From: Utricularia gibba
Taxonomy: Eukaryota > Streptophyta > Magnoliopsida > Lamiales > Lentibulariaceae
Length of the DNA: 64,000 bases
Direction of reading: 5' to 3'
Assembly: GCA_002189035.1 (NCBI GenBank)
Contig: NEEC01000112.1
Coordinates: 1 to 64,000 of the forward strand
The notes under the pieces were generated by a model. That model searched no databases, had not been told where the DNA came from, and saw only the letters and a program-made list of their open reading frames with translations. A program made the translations under genes and the position numbers. This document shows positions 38,631 through 49,598 of this stretch, in pieces (within the stretch, counting starts at the first letter, position 1; every line of letters starts with the position of its first letter).

Positions 38631-40183
38631 CGTTAATAAATGCATCACTTTTTTGGCCGGGCTACAAATGACTATGGGCCAGAGCGCGACTCGACCATTT
38701 GCTCGATACTAGTGCCAGCCTAGAGCGCCTCCTCAAATATAAATCAGGTTGTTGAGAAAACCATTTGGGGTGCTCATGACATCCTAACTTCAAAAAATGC
38801 ATCACGATTTTCATCGAGTAGCACCCGATTGGGCTCAGGAGCCAGACCGAACCTTGGGCCCTTACAAAGCTGCCAACGACAGCACCGCCTTAAAATGGCA
38901 AGCTATTGCTTGAAAAACCATTCAGGCAGCCGCCGAAAACCCAACGTTGATAAATGCATCACTTATTTTCCGGGCTACAACTGACTATGGGCCATAGCCC
39001 GACCCGACCTCTGGCCCAATCCCGAAACCCCCCAAGAGCGCCTTCTGAAATATAAAGTAGAGTGTTGAGAAAACCCATTGGGTTCTCATGACATCCTAAC
39101 TAAAGCAAATGCATTACGATTTCGTCGAGTACGACCCGATTGGGCTTAGTAGCCAGACCGAATCTCGGGCCTGACAAAGCTCCCAACTACAGCACCACCT
39201 TAAAACGGCAAGCTGCTTGAAAAACCATTTAGGCAGCCGCCGAAAACCCACGTTGATAAATGCATCACTTATTTTCCGGGCTACAACTGACTATGGGCCT
39301 AGCCCGACCCGACCTCTGGCCCAATCCCGAAACCCCCCAAGAGCGCCTTCTGAAATATAAAGTAGAGTGTTGAGAAAACCCATTGGGGTTCTCATGACAT
39401 CCTAACTAAAGCAAATGCATTACGATTTCGTCGAGTACGACCCGATTGGGCTTAGTAGCCAGACCGAATCTCGGGCCCTGACAAAGCTCCCAACTACAGC
39501 ACCCACCTTAAAACGGCAAGCTGTTGCTTGAAAAACCATTTAGGCAGCCGCCGAAAACCCATCGTTGATAAATGCATCACTTATTTTCCGGGCTACAACT
39601 GACTATTGGCCTGAGCCCGACCCGACCTCTGGCCCAATCCCGAAACCCTCCGAGAGCGCCTTCTCAAATATATAGCAGAGTGTTGAGAAAACCCATTGGG
39701 TTCTCATGACATCCTAACTACATCAAATGCGTTACGATTTTCGTCGAGTGCGACCCGATTGGGCTTAGTAGCCAGACCGAATCTCGGGCCGGACAAAGCT
39801 CCCAACGACAGCACCCGCCTTTAAATGGCAAGCTGTTGCTTGAAAACCATGTGGGCAGCCGCCGACAACCCAACGTTAATAAATGCATCACTTCTTTTGC
39901 CGGGCTACAGCTGACTTTGGGCTCAAGCCCGACCCGAATCCGGCCCGATCTCGGTGACCCACAAAAGCGCCTTGTCAAGTAAAGCATGCTGTTGAAAAAA
40001 CCATTTGGGGTGGTCATGAGATCCTAACTTCAATAAAGGCATCACGATTTTCGTCGAATGGGATCGGATTGTGCTGTGAAGTCAGACCGAACCTTGGGTC
40101 CGGACGAAGTTCCCAACAACAGCACCCGCAAAAAAACGACAACTTTTCCTCAAAAAGCATGTAGGCAGCCGCCGAAAACCCAA
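38631..40183 (+). repeat. Pentamer A-C-C-D-B (1553 bp)
   Basis: Monomers start at 38631 (A), 38945 (C), 39251 (C), 39563 (D) and 39874 (B). The first C has the short deletion GCAAGCTGCTTG and ends CCCACGTTG. The second C has GGGCCTAGCCC. These marks reappear in the shortened pentamer at 42372, showing common descent. Confidence 0.85.
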
Positions 40184-41118
40184 CGTTAATAAATGCATCA
40201 CTTTTTTGGCCGGGCTACAAATGACTATGGGCCAGAGCGCGACTCGACCATTTGCTCGATACTAGTGCCAGCCTAGAGCGCCTCCTCAAATATAAATCAG
40301 GTTGTTGAGAAAACCATTTGGGGTGCTCATGACATCCTAACTTAAAAAAATGCATCACGATTTCATCGAGTAGCACCCGATTGGGCTTAGTAGCCAGACC
40401 GAATCTCGGGCCCTGACAAAGCTCCCAACTACAGCACCCACCTTAAAACGGCAAGCTGTTGCTTGAAAAACCATTTAGGCAGCCGCCGAAAACCCACGTT
40501 GATAAATGCATCACTTATTTTCCGGGCTACAACTGACTATGGCCTGAGCCCGACCCGACCTCTGGCCCAATCCCGAAACCCTCCGAGCGCCTTCTCAAAT
40601 ATATAGCAGAGTGTTGAGAAAACCCATTGGGGTTCTCATGACATCCTAACTACATCAAATGCGTTACGATTTTCGTCGAGTGCGACCCGATTTGGGCTTA
40701 GTAGCCAGACCGAATCTCGGGCCGGACAAAGCTCCCAACGACAGCACCCGCCTTTAAATGGCAAGCTGTTGCTTGAAAAACCATGTGGGCAGCCGCCGAC
40801 AACCCAACGTTAATAAATGCATCACTTCTTTTGCCGGGCTACAGCTGACTTTGGGCTCAAGCCCGACCCGAATCCGGCCCGATCTCGGTGACCCACAAAA
40901 GCGCCTTGTCAAGTGTAAAGCATGCTGTTGAAAAAACCATTTGGGTGGTCATGAGATCCTAACTTCAATAAAGGCATCACGATTTCGTCGAATGGATCGG
41001 ATTGTGCTGTGAAGTCAGACCGAACCTTGGGTCCGGACGAAGTTCCCAACAACAGCACCCGCAAAAAAACGACAACTTTTCCTCGAAAAAAGCATGTAGG
41101 CAGCCGCCGAAAACCCAA
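40184..41118 (+). repeat. Trimer A/C-D-B (935 bp)
   Basis: Monomers start at 40184 (A head, C tail), 40497 (D) and 40808 (B). The A monomer switches to type C after TCATCGAGTAGCACCCG, where CTTAGTAGCC replaces CTCAGGAGCC. That is the same kind of within-monomer exchange as at 33347 and 35827. The C monomer is effectively fused into A. Confidence 0.85.
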
Positions 41119-42371
41119 CGTTAATAAATGCATCACTTTTTTGGCCGGGCTACAAATGACTATGGGCCAGAGCGCGACTCGACCATTTGCTCGATACTAG
41201 TGCCAGCCTAGAGCGCCTCCTCAAATATAAATCAGGTTGTTGAGAAAACCATTTGGGGTGCTCATGACATCCTAACTTCAAAAAATGCATCACGATTTTC
41301 ATCGAGTAGCACCCGATTGGGCTCAGGAGCCAGACCGAACCTTGGGCCCTTACAAAGCTGCCAACGACAGCACCCGCCTTAAAATGGCAAGCTATTGCTT
41401 GAAAAACCATTCAGGCAGCCGCCGAAAACCCAACGTTGATAAATGCATCACTTATTTTCCGGGCTACAACTGACTATGGGCCATAGCCCGACCCGACCTC
41501 TGGCCCAATCCCGAAACCCCCAAGAGCGCCTTCTGAAATATAAAGTAGAGTGTTGAGAAAACCCATTGGGGTTCTCATGACATCCTAACTAAAGCAAATG
41601 CATTACGATTTCGTCGAGTACGACCCGATTGGGCTTAGTAGCCAGACCGAATCTCGGGCCCTGACAAAGCTCCCAACTACAGCACCCACCTTAAAACGGC
41701 AAGCTGTTGCTTGAAAAACCATTTAGGCAGCCGCCGAAAACCCATCGTTGATAAATGCATCACTTATTTTCCGGGCTACAACTGACTATTGGCCTGAGCC
41801 CGACCCGACCTCTGGCCCAATCCCGAAACCCTCCGAGGGCGCCTTCTCAAATATATAGCAGAGTGTTGAGAAAACCCATTGGGGTTCTCATGACATCCTA
41901 ACTACATCAAATGCGTTACGATTTTCGTCGAGTGCGACCCGATTGGGCTTAGTAGCCAGACCGAATCTCGGGCCGGACAAAGCTCCCAACGACAGCACCC
42001 GCCTTTAAATGGCAAGCTGTTGCTTGAAAAACCATGTGGGCAGCCGCCGACAACCCAACGTTAATAAATGCATCACTTCTTTTGCCGGGCTACAGCTGAC
42101 TATGGGCTCAAGCCCGACCCGAATCCGGCCCGATCTCGGTGACCCACAAAAGCGCCTTGTCAAGTGTAAAGCATGCTGTTGAAAAAACCATTTGGGGTGG
42201 TCATGAGATCCTAACTTCAATAAAGGTGTCACGATTTTCGTCGAATGGGATCGGATTGTGCTGTGAAGTCAGACCGAACCTTGGGTCCGGACGAAGTTCC
42301 CAACAACAGCACCCGCAAAAAACGACAACTTTTCCTCGAAAAAAGCATGTAGGCAGCCGCCGAAAACCCAA
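41119..42371 (+). repeat. Tetramer A-C-D-B (1253 bp)
   Basis: Monomers start at 41119 (A), 41434 (C), 41746 (D) and 42059 (B). The B has TGACTATGGGCTC and AAAGGTGTCACG, states otherwise seen in B monomers near 14-17 kb, so this copy carries a patch of an older B variant. Confidence 0.87.
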
Positions 42372-43723
42372 CGTTAATAAATGCATCACTTTTTTGGCCG
42401 GGCTACAAATGACTATGGGCCAGAGCGCGACTCGACCATTTGCTCGATACTAGTGCCAGCCTAGAGCGCCTCCTCAAATATAAATCAGGTTGTTGAGAAA
42501 ACCATTTGGGGTGCTCATGACATCCTAACTTCAAAAATGCATCACGATTTTCATCGAGTAGCACCGATTTCAGGAGCCAGACCGAACCTTGGGCCCTTAC
42601 AAAGCTCTTAAAATGGCAAGCTATTGCTTGAAAAACCATTCGTTGATAAATGCATCACTTATTTTCCGGGCTACAACTATTCGAAATGCCTTCAAACTCA
42701 TGACATCCTAACTAATGCATTACGATTTCGTCGAGTACGACCCGATTGGGCTTAGTAGCCAGACCGAAACAAAGACAGCACCCGCCTTAAAACGGCAAGC
42801 TGCTTGAAAAACCCAGCCGCCGAAAACCCACGTTGATAAATGCATCACTTATTTTCCGGGCTACAACGGGCCTAGCCCGACCCGACCTCTGGCCCAATCC
42901 CGAGAGCGCCTTCTGAGAAACCCATTGGGGTTCTCATGACATCCTAACTAAAGCAAATGCATTACGATTTCGTCGAGTACGACCCGATTGGGCTTAGTAG
43001 CCAGACCGAATCTCGGGCCCTGACAAAGCTCCCAACTACAGCACCCACCTTAAAACGGCAAGCTGTTGCTTGAAAAACCATTTAGGCAGCCGCCGAAAAC
43101 CCATCGTTGATAAATGCATCACTTATTTTCCGGGCTACAACTGACTATTGGCCTGAGCCCGACCCGACCTCTGGCCCAATCCCGAAACCCTCCGAGGCGC
43201 CTTCTCAAATATATAGCAGAGTGTTGAGAAAACCCATTGGGTTCTCATGACATCCTAACTACATCAAATGCGTTACGATTTTCGTCGAGTGCGACCCGAT
43301 TGGGCTTAGTAGCCAGACCGAATCTCGGGCCGGACAAAGCTCCCAACGACAGCACCCGCCTTTAAATGGCAAGCTGTTGCTTGAAAACCATGTGGGCAGC
43401 CGCCGACAACCCAACGTTAATAAATGCATCACTTCTTTTGCCGGGCTACAGCTGACTTGGGCTCAAGCCCGACCCGAATCCGGCCCGATCTCGGTGACCC
43501 ACAAAAGCGCCTTGTCAAGTGTAAAGCATGCTGTTGAAAAAACCATTTGGGGTGGTCATGAGATCCTAACTTCAATAAAGGCATCACGATTTCGTCGAAT
43601 GGGATCGGATTGTGCTGAAGTCAGACCGACCTTGGGTCCGGACGAAGTTCCCAACAACAGCACCCGCAAAAAAACGACAACTTTTCCTCGAAAAAAGCAT
43701 GTAGGCAGCCGCCGAAAACCCAA
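42372..43723 (+). repeat. Pentamer shortened by many internal deletions
   Basis: Monomers start at 42372 (A, 269 bp), 42641 (C, 190 bp), 42831 (C, 274 bp), 43105 (D) and 43415 (B). The A loses about 18 bases after ACAAAGCT and the tail between AACCATT and CGTTG. The first C has lost well over 100 bases. The D and B are nearly normal. Shared marks (GCAAGCTGCTTG, CCCACGTTG, GGGCCTAGCCC) tie it to the pentamer at 38631. Confidence 0.85.
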
Positions 43724-44038
43724 CGTTAATAAATGCATCACTTTTTTGGCCGGGCTACAAATGACTATGGGCCAGAGCGCGACTCGACCATTTGCTCGAT
43801 ACTAGTGCCAGCCTAGAGCGCCTCCTCAAATATAAATCAGGTTGTTGAGAAAACCATTTGGGGTGCTCATGACATCCTAACTTCAAAAAATGCATCACGA
43901 TTTTCATCGAGTAGCACCCGATTGGGCTCAGGAGCCAGACCGAACCTTGGGCCCTTACAAAGCTGCCAACGACAGCACCCGCCTTAAAATGGCAAGCTAT
44001 TGCTTGAAAAACCATTCAGGCAGCCGCCGAAAACCCAA
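43724..44038 (+). repeat. Monomer type A (right-block form), reference copy
   Basis: Head CGTTAATAAATGCATCAC, then TTTTTTGGCCGGG, CTCGATACTAGTGCC and GAGCGCCTCCTC. The second half starts at TTCAAAAAATGCATCACG; CATCAC at 43736 returns at 43893, a 157-bp offset that shows the internal duplication. The tail is CTATTGCTTGAAAAACC then ATTCAGGCAGCC, unlike the left-block A. Confidence 0.9.
43925..43936. repeat. Short inverted repeat in second half of A
   Basis: GGCTCAGGAGCC forms two perfect 5-bp arms with a 2-base centre. It recurs in most A monomers right of 12725. In the left-block A it is broken (GGCTAAGGAGCC). Confidence 0.7.
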
Positions 44039-44082
44039 CGTTGATAAATGCATCACTTATTTTCCGGGCTACAACTGACTAT

Positions 44083-44094
44083 GGGCCATAGCCC
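44083..44094. repeat. Short inverted repeat in first half of C
   Basis: GGGCCATAGCCC gives 4-bp arms (GGGC/GCCC) around CATA. It sits at the place in the first half that corresponds to the inverted repeat of the second half. Confidence 0.6.
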
Positions 44095-44236
44095 GACCCG
44101 ACCTCTGGCCCAATCCCGAAACCCCCAAGAGCGCCTTCTGAAATATAAAGTAGAGTGTTGAGAAAACCCGTTGGGGTTCTCATGACATCCTAACTAAAGC
44201 AAATGCATTACGATTTCGTCGAGTACGACCCGATTG

Positions 44237-44248
44237 GGCTTAGTAGCC
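44237..44248. repeat. Short inverted repeat in second half of C
   Basis: GGCTTAGTAGCC gives 4-bp arms (GGCT/AGCC) around TAGT. It aligns with GGCTCAGGAGCC of type A and is also present in D. Confidence 0.6.
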
Positions 44249-44350
44249 AGACCGAATCTCGGGCCCTGACAAAGCTCCCAACTACAGCACCCACCTTAAA
44301 ACGGCAAGCTGTTGCTTGAAAAACCATTTAGGCAGCCGCCGAAAACCCAT

Positions 44351-44663
44351 CGTTGATAAATGCATCACTTATTTTCCGGGCTACAACTGACTATTGGCCT
44401 GAGCCCGACCCGACCTCTGGCCCAATCCCGAAACCCTCCGAGGGCGCCTTCTCAAATATATAGCAGAGTGTTGAGAAAACCCATTGGGGTTCTCATGACA
44501 TCCTAACTACATCAAATGCGTTACGATTTTCGTCGAGTGCGACCCGATTGGGCTTAGTAGCCAGACCGAATCTCGGGCCGGACAAAGCTCCCAACGACAG
44601 CACCCGACTTTAAATGGCAAGCTATTGCTTGACAAACCATGTGGGCAGCCGCCGACAACCCAA
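44351..44663 (+). repeat. Monomer type D, reference copy
   Basis: Close relative of C with the same head. It differs by ACTATTGGCCTGAGCCC, CTCCGAGGGCGCC, CAAATATATAGCAGAG, ACATCAAATGCGTTACG and CTCGGGCCGGACAAAGC. The tail CCATGTGGGCAGCCGCCGAC always leads into B. Confidence 0.9.
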
Positions 44664-44976
44664 CGTTAATAAATGCATCACTTCTTTTGCCGGGCTACAG
44701 CTGACTTTGGGCTCAAGCCCGACCCGAATCCGGCCCGATCTCGGTGACCCACAAAAGCGCCTTGTCAAGTGTAAAGCATGCTGTTGAAAAAACCATTTGG
44801 GGTGGTCATGAGATCCTAACTTCAATAAAGGCATCACGATTTACGTCGAATGGGATCGGATTGTGCTGTGAAGTCAGACCGACCTTGGGTCCGGACGAAG
44901 TTCCCAACAACAGCACCCGCAAAAAAACGACAACTTTTCCTCGAAAAAAGCATGTAGGCAGCCGCCGAAAACCCAA
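44664..44976 (+). repeat. Monomer type B (right-block form), reference copy
   Basis: Head CGTTAATAAATGCATCAC, then TTCTTTTGCCGGG, GGGCTCAAGCCC, GCCTTGTCAAGTG, GCATGCTGTTGAAAA, AAAGGCATCACG, and a tail CGCAAAAAAACGACAAC. Most copies lack the EcoRI site of the left-block B because AATTCCGG has become AATCCGG. Confidence 0.9.
44709..44720. repeat. Short inverted repeat in first half of B
   Basis: GGGCTCAAGCCC gives perfect 5-bp arms around CA. It is intact in most B monomers right of 13967. In left-block B it is replaced by GTCCCCCAAGCCC, which has no dyad. Confidence 0.65.
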
Positions 44977-47480
44977 CGTTAATAAATGCATCACTTTTTT
45001 GGCCGGGCTACAAATGACTATGGGCCAGAGCGCGACTCGACCATTTGCTCGATACTAGTGCCAGCCTAGAGCGCCTCCTCAAATATAAATCAGGTTGTTG
45101 AGAAAACCATTTGGGGTGCTCATGACATCCTAACTTCAAAAAATGCATCACGATTTTCATCGAGTAGCACCCGATTGGGCTCAGGAGCCAGACCGAACCT
45201 TGGGCCCTTACAAAGCTGCCAACGACAGCACCCGCCTTAAAATGGCAAGCTATTGCTTGAAAAACCATTCAGGCAGCCGCCGAAAACCCAACGTTGATAA
45301 ATGCATCACTTATTTTCCGGGCTACAACTGACTATGGGCCATAGCCCGACCCGACCTCTGGCCCAATCCCGAAACCCCCAAGAGCGCCTTCTGAAATATA
45401 AAGTAGAGTGTTGAGAAAACCCGTTGGGGTTCTCATGACATCCTAACTAAAGCAAATGCATTACGATTTCGTCGAGTACGACCCGATTGGGCTTAGTAGC
45501 CAGACCGAATCTCGGGCCCTGACAAAGCTCCCAACTACAGCACCCACCTTAAAACGGCAAGCTGTTGCTTGAAAAACCATTTAGGCAGCCGCCGAAAACC
45601 CATCGTTGATAAATGCATCACTTATTTTCCGGGCTACAACTGACTATTGGCCTGAGCCCGACCCGACCTCTGGCCCAATCCCGAAACCCTCCGAGGGCGC
45701 CTTCTCAAATATATAGCAGAGTGTTGAGAAAACCCATTGGGGTTCTCATGACATCCTAACTACATCAAATGCGTTACGATTTTCGTCGAGTGCGACCCGA
45801 TTGGGCTTAGTAGCCAGACCGAATCTCGGGCCGGACAAAGCTCCCAACGACAGCACCCCCTTTAAATGGCAAGCTGTTGCTTGAAAACCATGTGGGCAGC
45901 CGCCGACAACCCAACGTTAATAAATGCATCACTTCTTTTGCCGGGCTACAGCTGACTTTGGGCTCAAGCCCGACCCGAATCCGGCCCGATCTCGGTGACC
46001 CACAAAAGCGCCTTGTCAAGTGTAAAGCATGCTGTTGAAAAAACCATTTGGGGTGGTCATGAGATCCTAACTTCAATAAAGGCATCACGATTTCGTCGAA
46101 TGGGATCGGATTGTGCTGTGAAGTCAGACCGAACCTTGGGTCCGGACGAAGTTCCCAACAACAGCACCCGCAAAAAAACGACAACTTTTCCTCGAAAAAA
46201 GCATGTAGGCAGCCGCCGAAAACCCAACGTTAATAAATGCATCACTTTTTTGGCCGGGCTACAAATGACTATGGGCCAGAGCGCGACTCGACCATTTGCT
46301 CGATACTAGTGCCAGCCTAGAGCGCCTCCTCAAATATAAATCAGGTTGTTGAGAAAACCATTTGGGGTGCTCATGACATCCTAACTTCAAAAAATGCATC
46401 ACGATTTTCATCGAGTAGCACCCGATTGGGCTCAGGAGCCAGACCGAACCTTGGGCCCTTACAAAGCTGCCAACGACAGCACCCGCCTTAAAATGGCAAG
46501 CTATTGCTTGAAAAACCATTCAGGCAGCCGCCGAAAACCCAACGTTGATAAATGCATCACTTATTTTCCGGGCTACAACTGACTATGGGCCATAGCCCGA
46601 CCCGACCTCTGGCCCAATCCCGAAACCCCCAAGAGCGCCTTCTGAAATATAAAGTAGAGTGTTGAGAAAACCCGTTGGGGTTCTCATGACATCCTAACTA
46701 AAGCAAATGCATTACGATTTCGTCGAGTACGACCCGATTGGGCTTAGTAGCCAGACCGAATCTCGGGCCCTGACAAAGCTCCCAACTACAGCACCCACCT
46801 TAAAACGGCAAGCTGTTGCTTGAAAAACCATTTAGGCAGCCGCCGAAAACCCATCGTTGATAAATGCATCACTTATTTTCCGGGCTACAACTGACTATTG
46901 GCCTGAGCCCGACCCGACCTCTGGCCCAATCCCGAAACCCTCCGAGGGCGCCTTCTCAAATATATAGCAGAGTGTTGAGAAAACCCATTGGGGTTCTCAT
47001 GACATCCTAACTACATCAAATGCGTTACGATTTTCGTCGAGTGCGACCCGATTGGGCTTAGTAGCCAGACCGAATCTCGGGCCGGACAAAGCTCCCAACG
47101 ACAGCACCCGACTTTAAATGGCAAGCTATTGCTTGAAAACCATGTGGGCAGCCGCCGACAACCCAACGTTAATAAATGCATCACTTCTTTTGCCGGGCTA
47201 CAGCTGACTTTGGGCTCAAGCCCGACCCGAATCCGGCCCGATCTCGGTGACCCACAAAAGCGCCTTGTCAAGTGTAAAGCATGCTGTTGAAAAAACCATT
47301 TGGGGTGGTCATGAGATCCTAACTTCAATAAAGGCATCACGATTTTCGTCGAATGGGATCGGATTGTGCTGTGAAGTCAGACCGATCCTTGGGTCCGGAC
47401 GAAGTTCCCAACAACAGCACCCGCAAAAAAACGACAACTTTTCCTCGAAAAAAGCATGTAGGCAGCCGCCGAAAACCCAA

Positions 47481-48673
47481 CGTTAATAAATGCATCACTT
47501 TTTTGGCCGGGCTACAAATGACTATGGGCCAGAGCGCGACTCGACCATTTGCTCGATACTAGTGCCAGCCTAGAGCGCCTCCTCAAATATAAATCAGGTT
47601 GTTGAGAAAACCATTTGGGGTGCTCATGACATCCTAACTTCAAAAAATGCATCACGATTTTCATCGAGTAGCACCCGATTGGGCTCAGGAGCCAGACCGA
47701 ACCTTGGGCCCTTACAAAGCTGCCAACGACAGCACCCGCCTTAAAATGGCAAGCTATTGCTTGAAAAACCATTCAGGCAGCCGCCGAAAACCCAACGTTG
47801 ATAAATGCATCACTTATTTTCCGGGCTACAACTGACTATGGGCCATAGCCCGACCCGACCTCTGGCCCAATCCCGAAACCCCCCAAGAGCGCCTTCTGAA
47901 ATATAAAGTAGAGTGTTGAGAAAACCCGTTGGGGTTCTCATGACATCCTAACTAAAGCAAATGCATTACGATTTCGTCGAGTACGACCCGATTGGGCTTA
48001 GTAGCCAGACCGAATCTCGGGCCCTGACAAAGCTCCCAACTACAGCACCCACCTTAAAACGGCAAGCTGTTGCTTGAAAAACCATTTAGGCAGCCGCCGA
48101 AAACCCATCGTTGATAAATGCATCACTTATTTTCCGGGCTACAACTGACTAAGCCCGAGACCTCTGGCCAACTCCGACGCCTTCTCAGCACCCACTCATG
48201 ACATCCTAACTACATCAAATGCGTTACGATTTTCGTCGAGTGCGACCGATTGGGCTTAGTAGCCAGACCGAATCTCGGGCCGGACAAAGCCCCAACGACA
48301 GCACCCGCTTTAATGGCAAGCTATTGCTTGACAAACCATGTGGGCAGCCGCCGACAACCAACGTTAATAAATGCATCACTTCTTTTGCCGGGCTACAGCT
48401 GACTTTGGGCTCAAGCCCGACCCGAATCCGGCCCGATCTCGGTACCCACAAAAGCGCCTTGTCAAGTGTAAAGCATGCTGTTGAAAAACCATTTGGGGTG
48501 GTCATGAGATCCTAACTTCAATAAAGGCATCACGATTTACGTCGAATGGGATCGGATTGTGCTGTGAAGTCAGACCGAACCTTGGGTCCGGACGAAGTTC
48601 CCAACAACAGCACCCGCAAAAAAACGACAATTTTTCCTCGAAAAAAGCATGTAGGCAGCCGCCGAAAACCCAA
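47481..48673 (+). repeat. Tetramer with an internally deleted D (1193 bp)
   Basis: Monomers start at 47481 (A), 47796 (C), 48109 (D, 253 bp) and 48362 (B). D loses several pieces: ACTAAGCCCGAGACC replaces the TTGGCCTGAGCCC segment, and the ATATATAGCAGAGTGTTGAG region is gone between CTTCTCAG and CTCATGAC. The B contains the only GGTACC I noticed (48441), created by loss of one G from GGTGACCC. Confidence 0.87.
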
Positions 48674-49598
48674 CGTTAATAAATGCATCACTTTTTTGGC
48701 CGGGCTACAAATGACTATGGGCCAGAGCGCGACTCGACCATTTGCTCGATACTAGTGCCAGCCTAGAGCGCCTCCTCAAATATAAATCAGGTTGTTGAGA
48801 AAACCATTTGGGGTGCTCATGACACCTAAAACTTCAAAAAATGCATCACGATTTTCATCGAGTAACCCGATTGGGCTTAGCTCGGGCCCTGACAAAGCTC
48901 CAACTACAGCACCCACCTTAAAACGGCAAGCTGTTGCTTGAAAAACCATTTAGGCAGCCGCCGAAAACCCATCGTTGATAAATGCATCACTTATTTTCCG
49001 GGCTACAACTGACTATTGGCCTGAGCCCGACCCGACCTCTGGCCCAATCCCGAAACCCTCCGAGGGCGCCTTCTCAAATATATAGCAGAGTGTTGAGAAA
49101 ACCCATTGGGGTTCTCATGACATCCTAACTACATCAAATGCGTTACGATTTCGTCGAGTGCGACCCGATTGGGCTTAGTAGCCAGACCGAATCTCGGGCC
49201 GGACAAAGCTCCCAACGACAGCACCCGACTTTAAATGGCAAGCTATTGCTTGACAAACCATGTGGGCAGCCGCCGACAACCCAACGTTAATAAATGCATC
49301 ACTTCTTTTGCCGGGCTACAGCTGACTTTGGGCTCAAGCCCGACCCGAATCCGGCCCGATCTCGGTGACCCACAAAAGCGCCTTGTCAAGTGTAAAGCAT
49401 GCTGTTGAAAAAACCATTTGGGGTGGTCATGAGATCCTAACTTCAATAAAGGCATCACGATTTTCGTCGAATGGGATCGGATTGTGCTGTGAAGTCAGAC
49501 CGATCCTTGGGTCCGGACGAAGTTCCCAACAACAGCACCCGCAAAAAAACGACAACTTTTCCTCGAAAAAAGCATGTAGGCAGCCGCCGAAAACCCAA
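48674..49598 (+). repeat. Trimer A/C-D-B (925 bp)
   Basis: Monomers start at 48674 (A head, C tail), 48973 (D) and 49285 (B). The A to C switch lies near GAGTAACCCGATTGGGC (about 48860), with nearby losses: the AGCCAGACCGAAT segment is missing between GGGCTTAG and CTCGGGCCC. It interrupts an otherwise uniform tetramer run. Confidence 0.86.

Larger units (their letters stand above)
44039..44350 (+). repeat. Monomer type C, reference copy
   Basis: Head CGTTGATAAATGCATCAC, then TTATTTTCCGGGC. Diagnostic are GGGCCATAGCCC, CTGAAATATAAAGTAGAG, AAAGCAAATGCATTACG and CGAATCTCGGGCCCTGAC. Its tail ends CCCAT, so that the next (D) monomer is preceded by CCCATCGTTG rather than CCCAACGTTG. Confidence 0.9.
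43724..47480 (+). repeat. Tetramer HOR run, 3 copies of ~1253 bp
   Basis: Units start at 43724, 44977 and 46228, each A-C-D-B. The A and C monomers are almost identical between copies. Differences cluster at the end of D (GCTTGACAAACC versus GCTTGAAAACC) and in B (GATTTACG, GATTTCG or GATTTTCG; GACCGACC, GACCGAACC or GACCGATCC). Confidence 0.93.

Noticed and set aside
43755-44015. An 86-codon open frame on the minus strand, nearly identical in most A monomers right of 19.5 kb, and a 62-codon plus-strand frame (43890-44078) also recurring
   Set aside because: The frames repeat because the DNA repeats. They overlap on both strands, cross monomer boundaries, are broken by 1-base indels in other copies, and show no recognisable domain or preferential conservation at codon level.
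44231-44262. tRNA-like internal promoter: GGGCTTAGTAGCC (A box-like) and GACCGAATC (one mismatch from the B box core) in C and D
   Set aside because: The two motifs are only a few bases apart, whereas pol III A and B boxes are typically 30 or more bases apart. No cloverleaf can be formed.
44820-44870. CENP-B box-like sequence around TTTCGTCGAATGGGA in B monomers
   Set aside because: TTCG and the central A fit the nTTCGnnnnAnnCGGGn core, but the CGGG part does not (GGAT or GGAC). About 6 of 9 essential positions match, which is not enough.
48441-48446. Single GGTACC site as a sign of a separate subfamily
   Set aside because: It arises by loss of one G from the common GGTGACCC in one deletion-rich unit and occurs only once.
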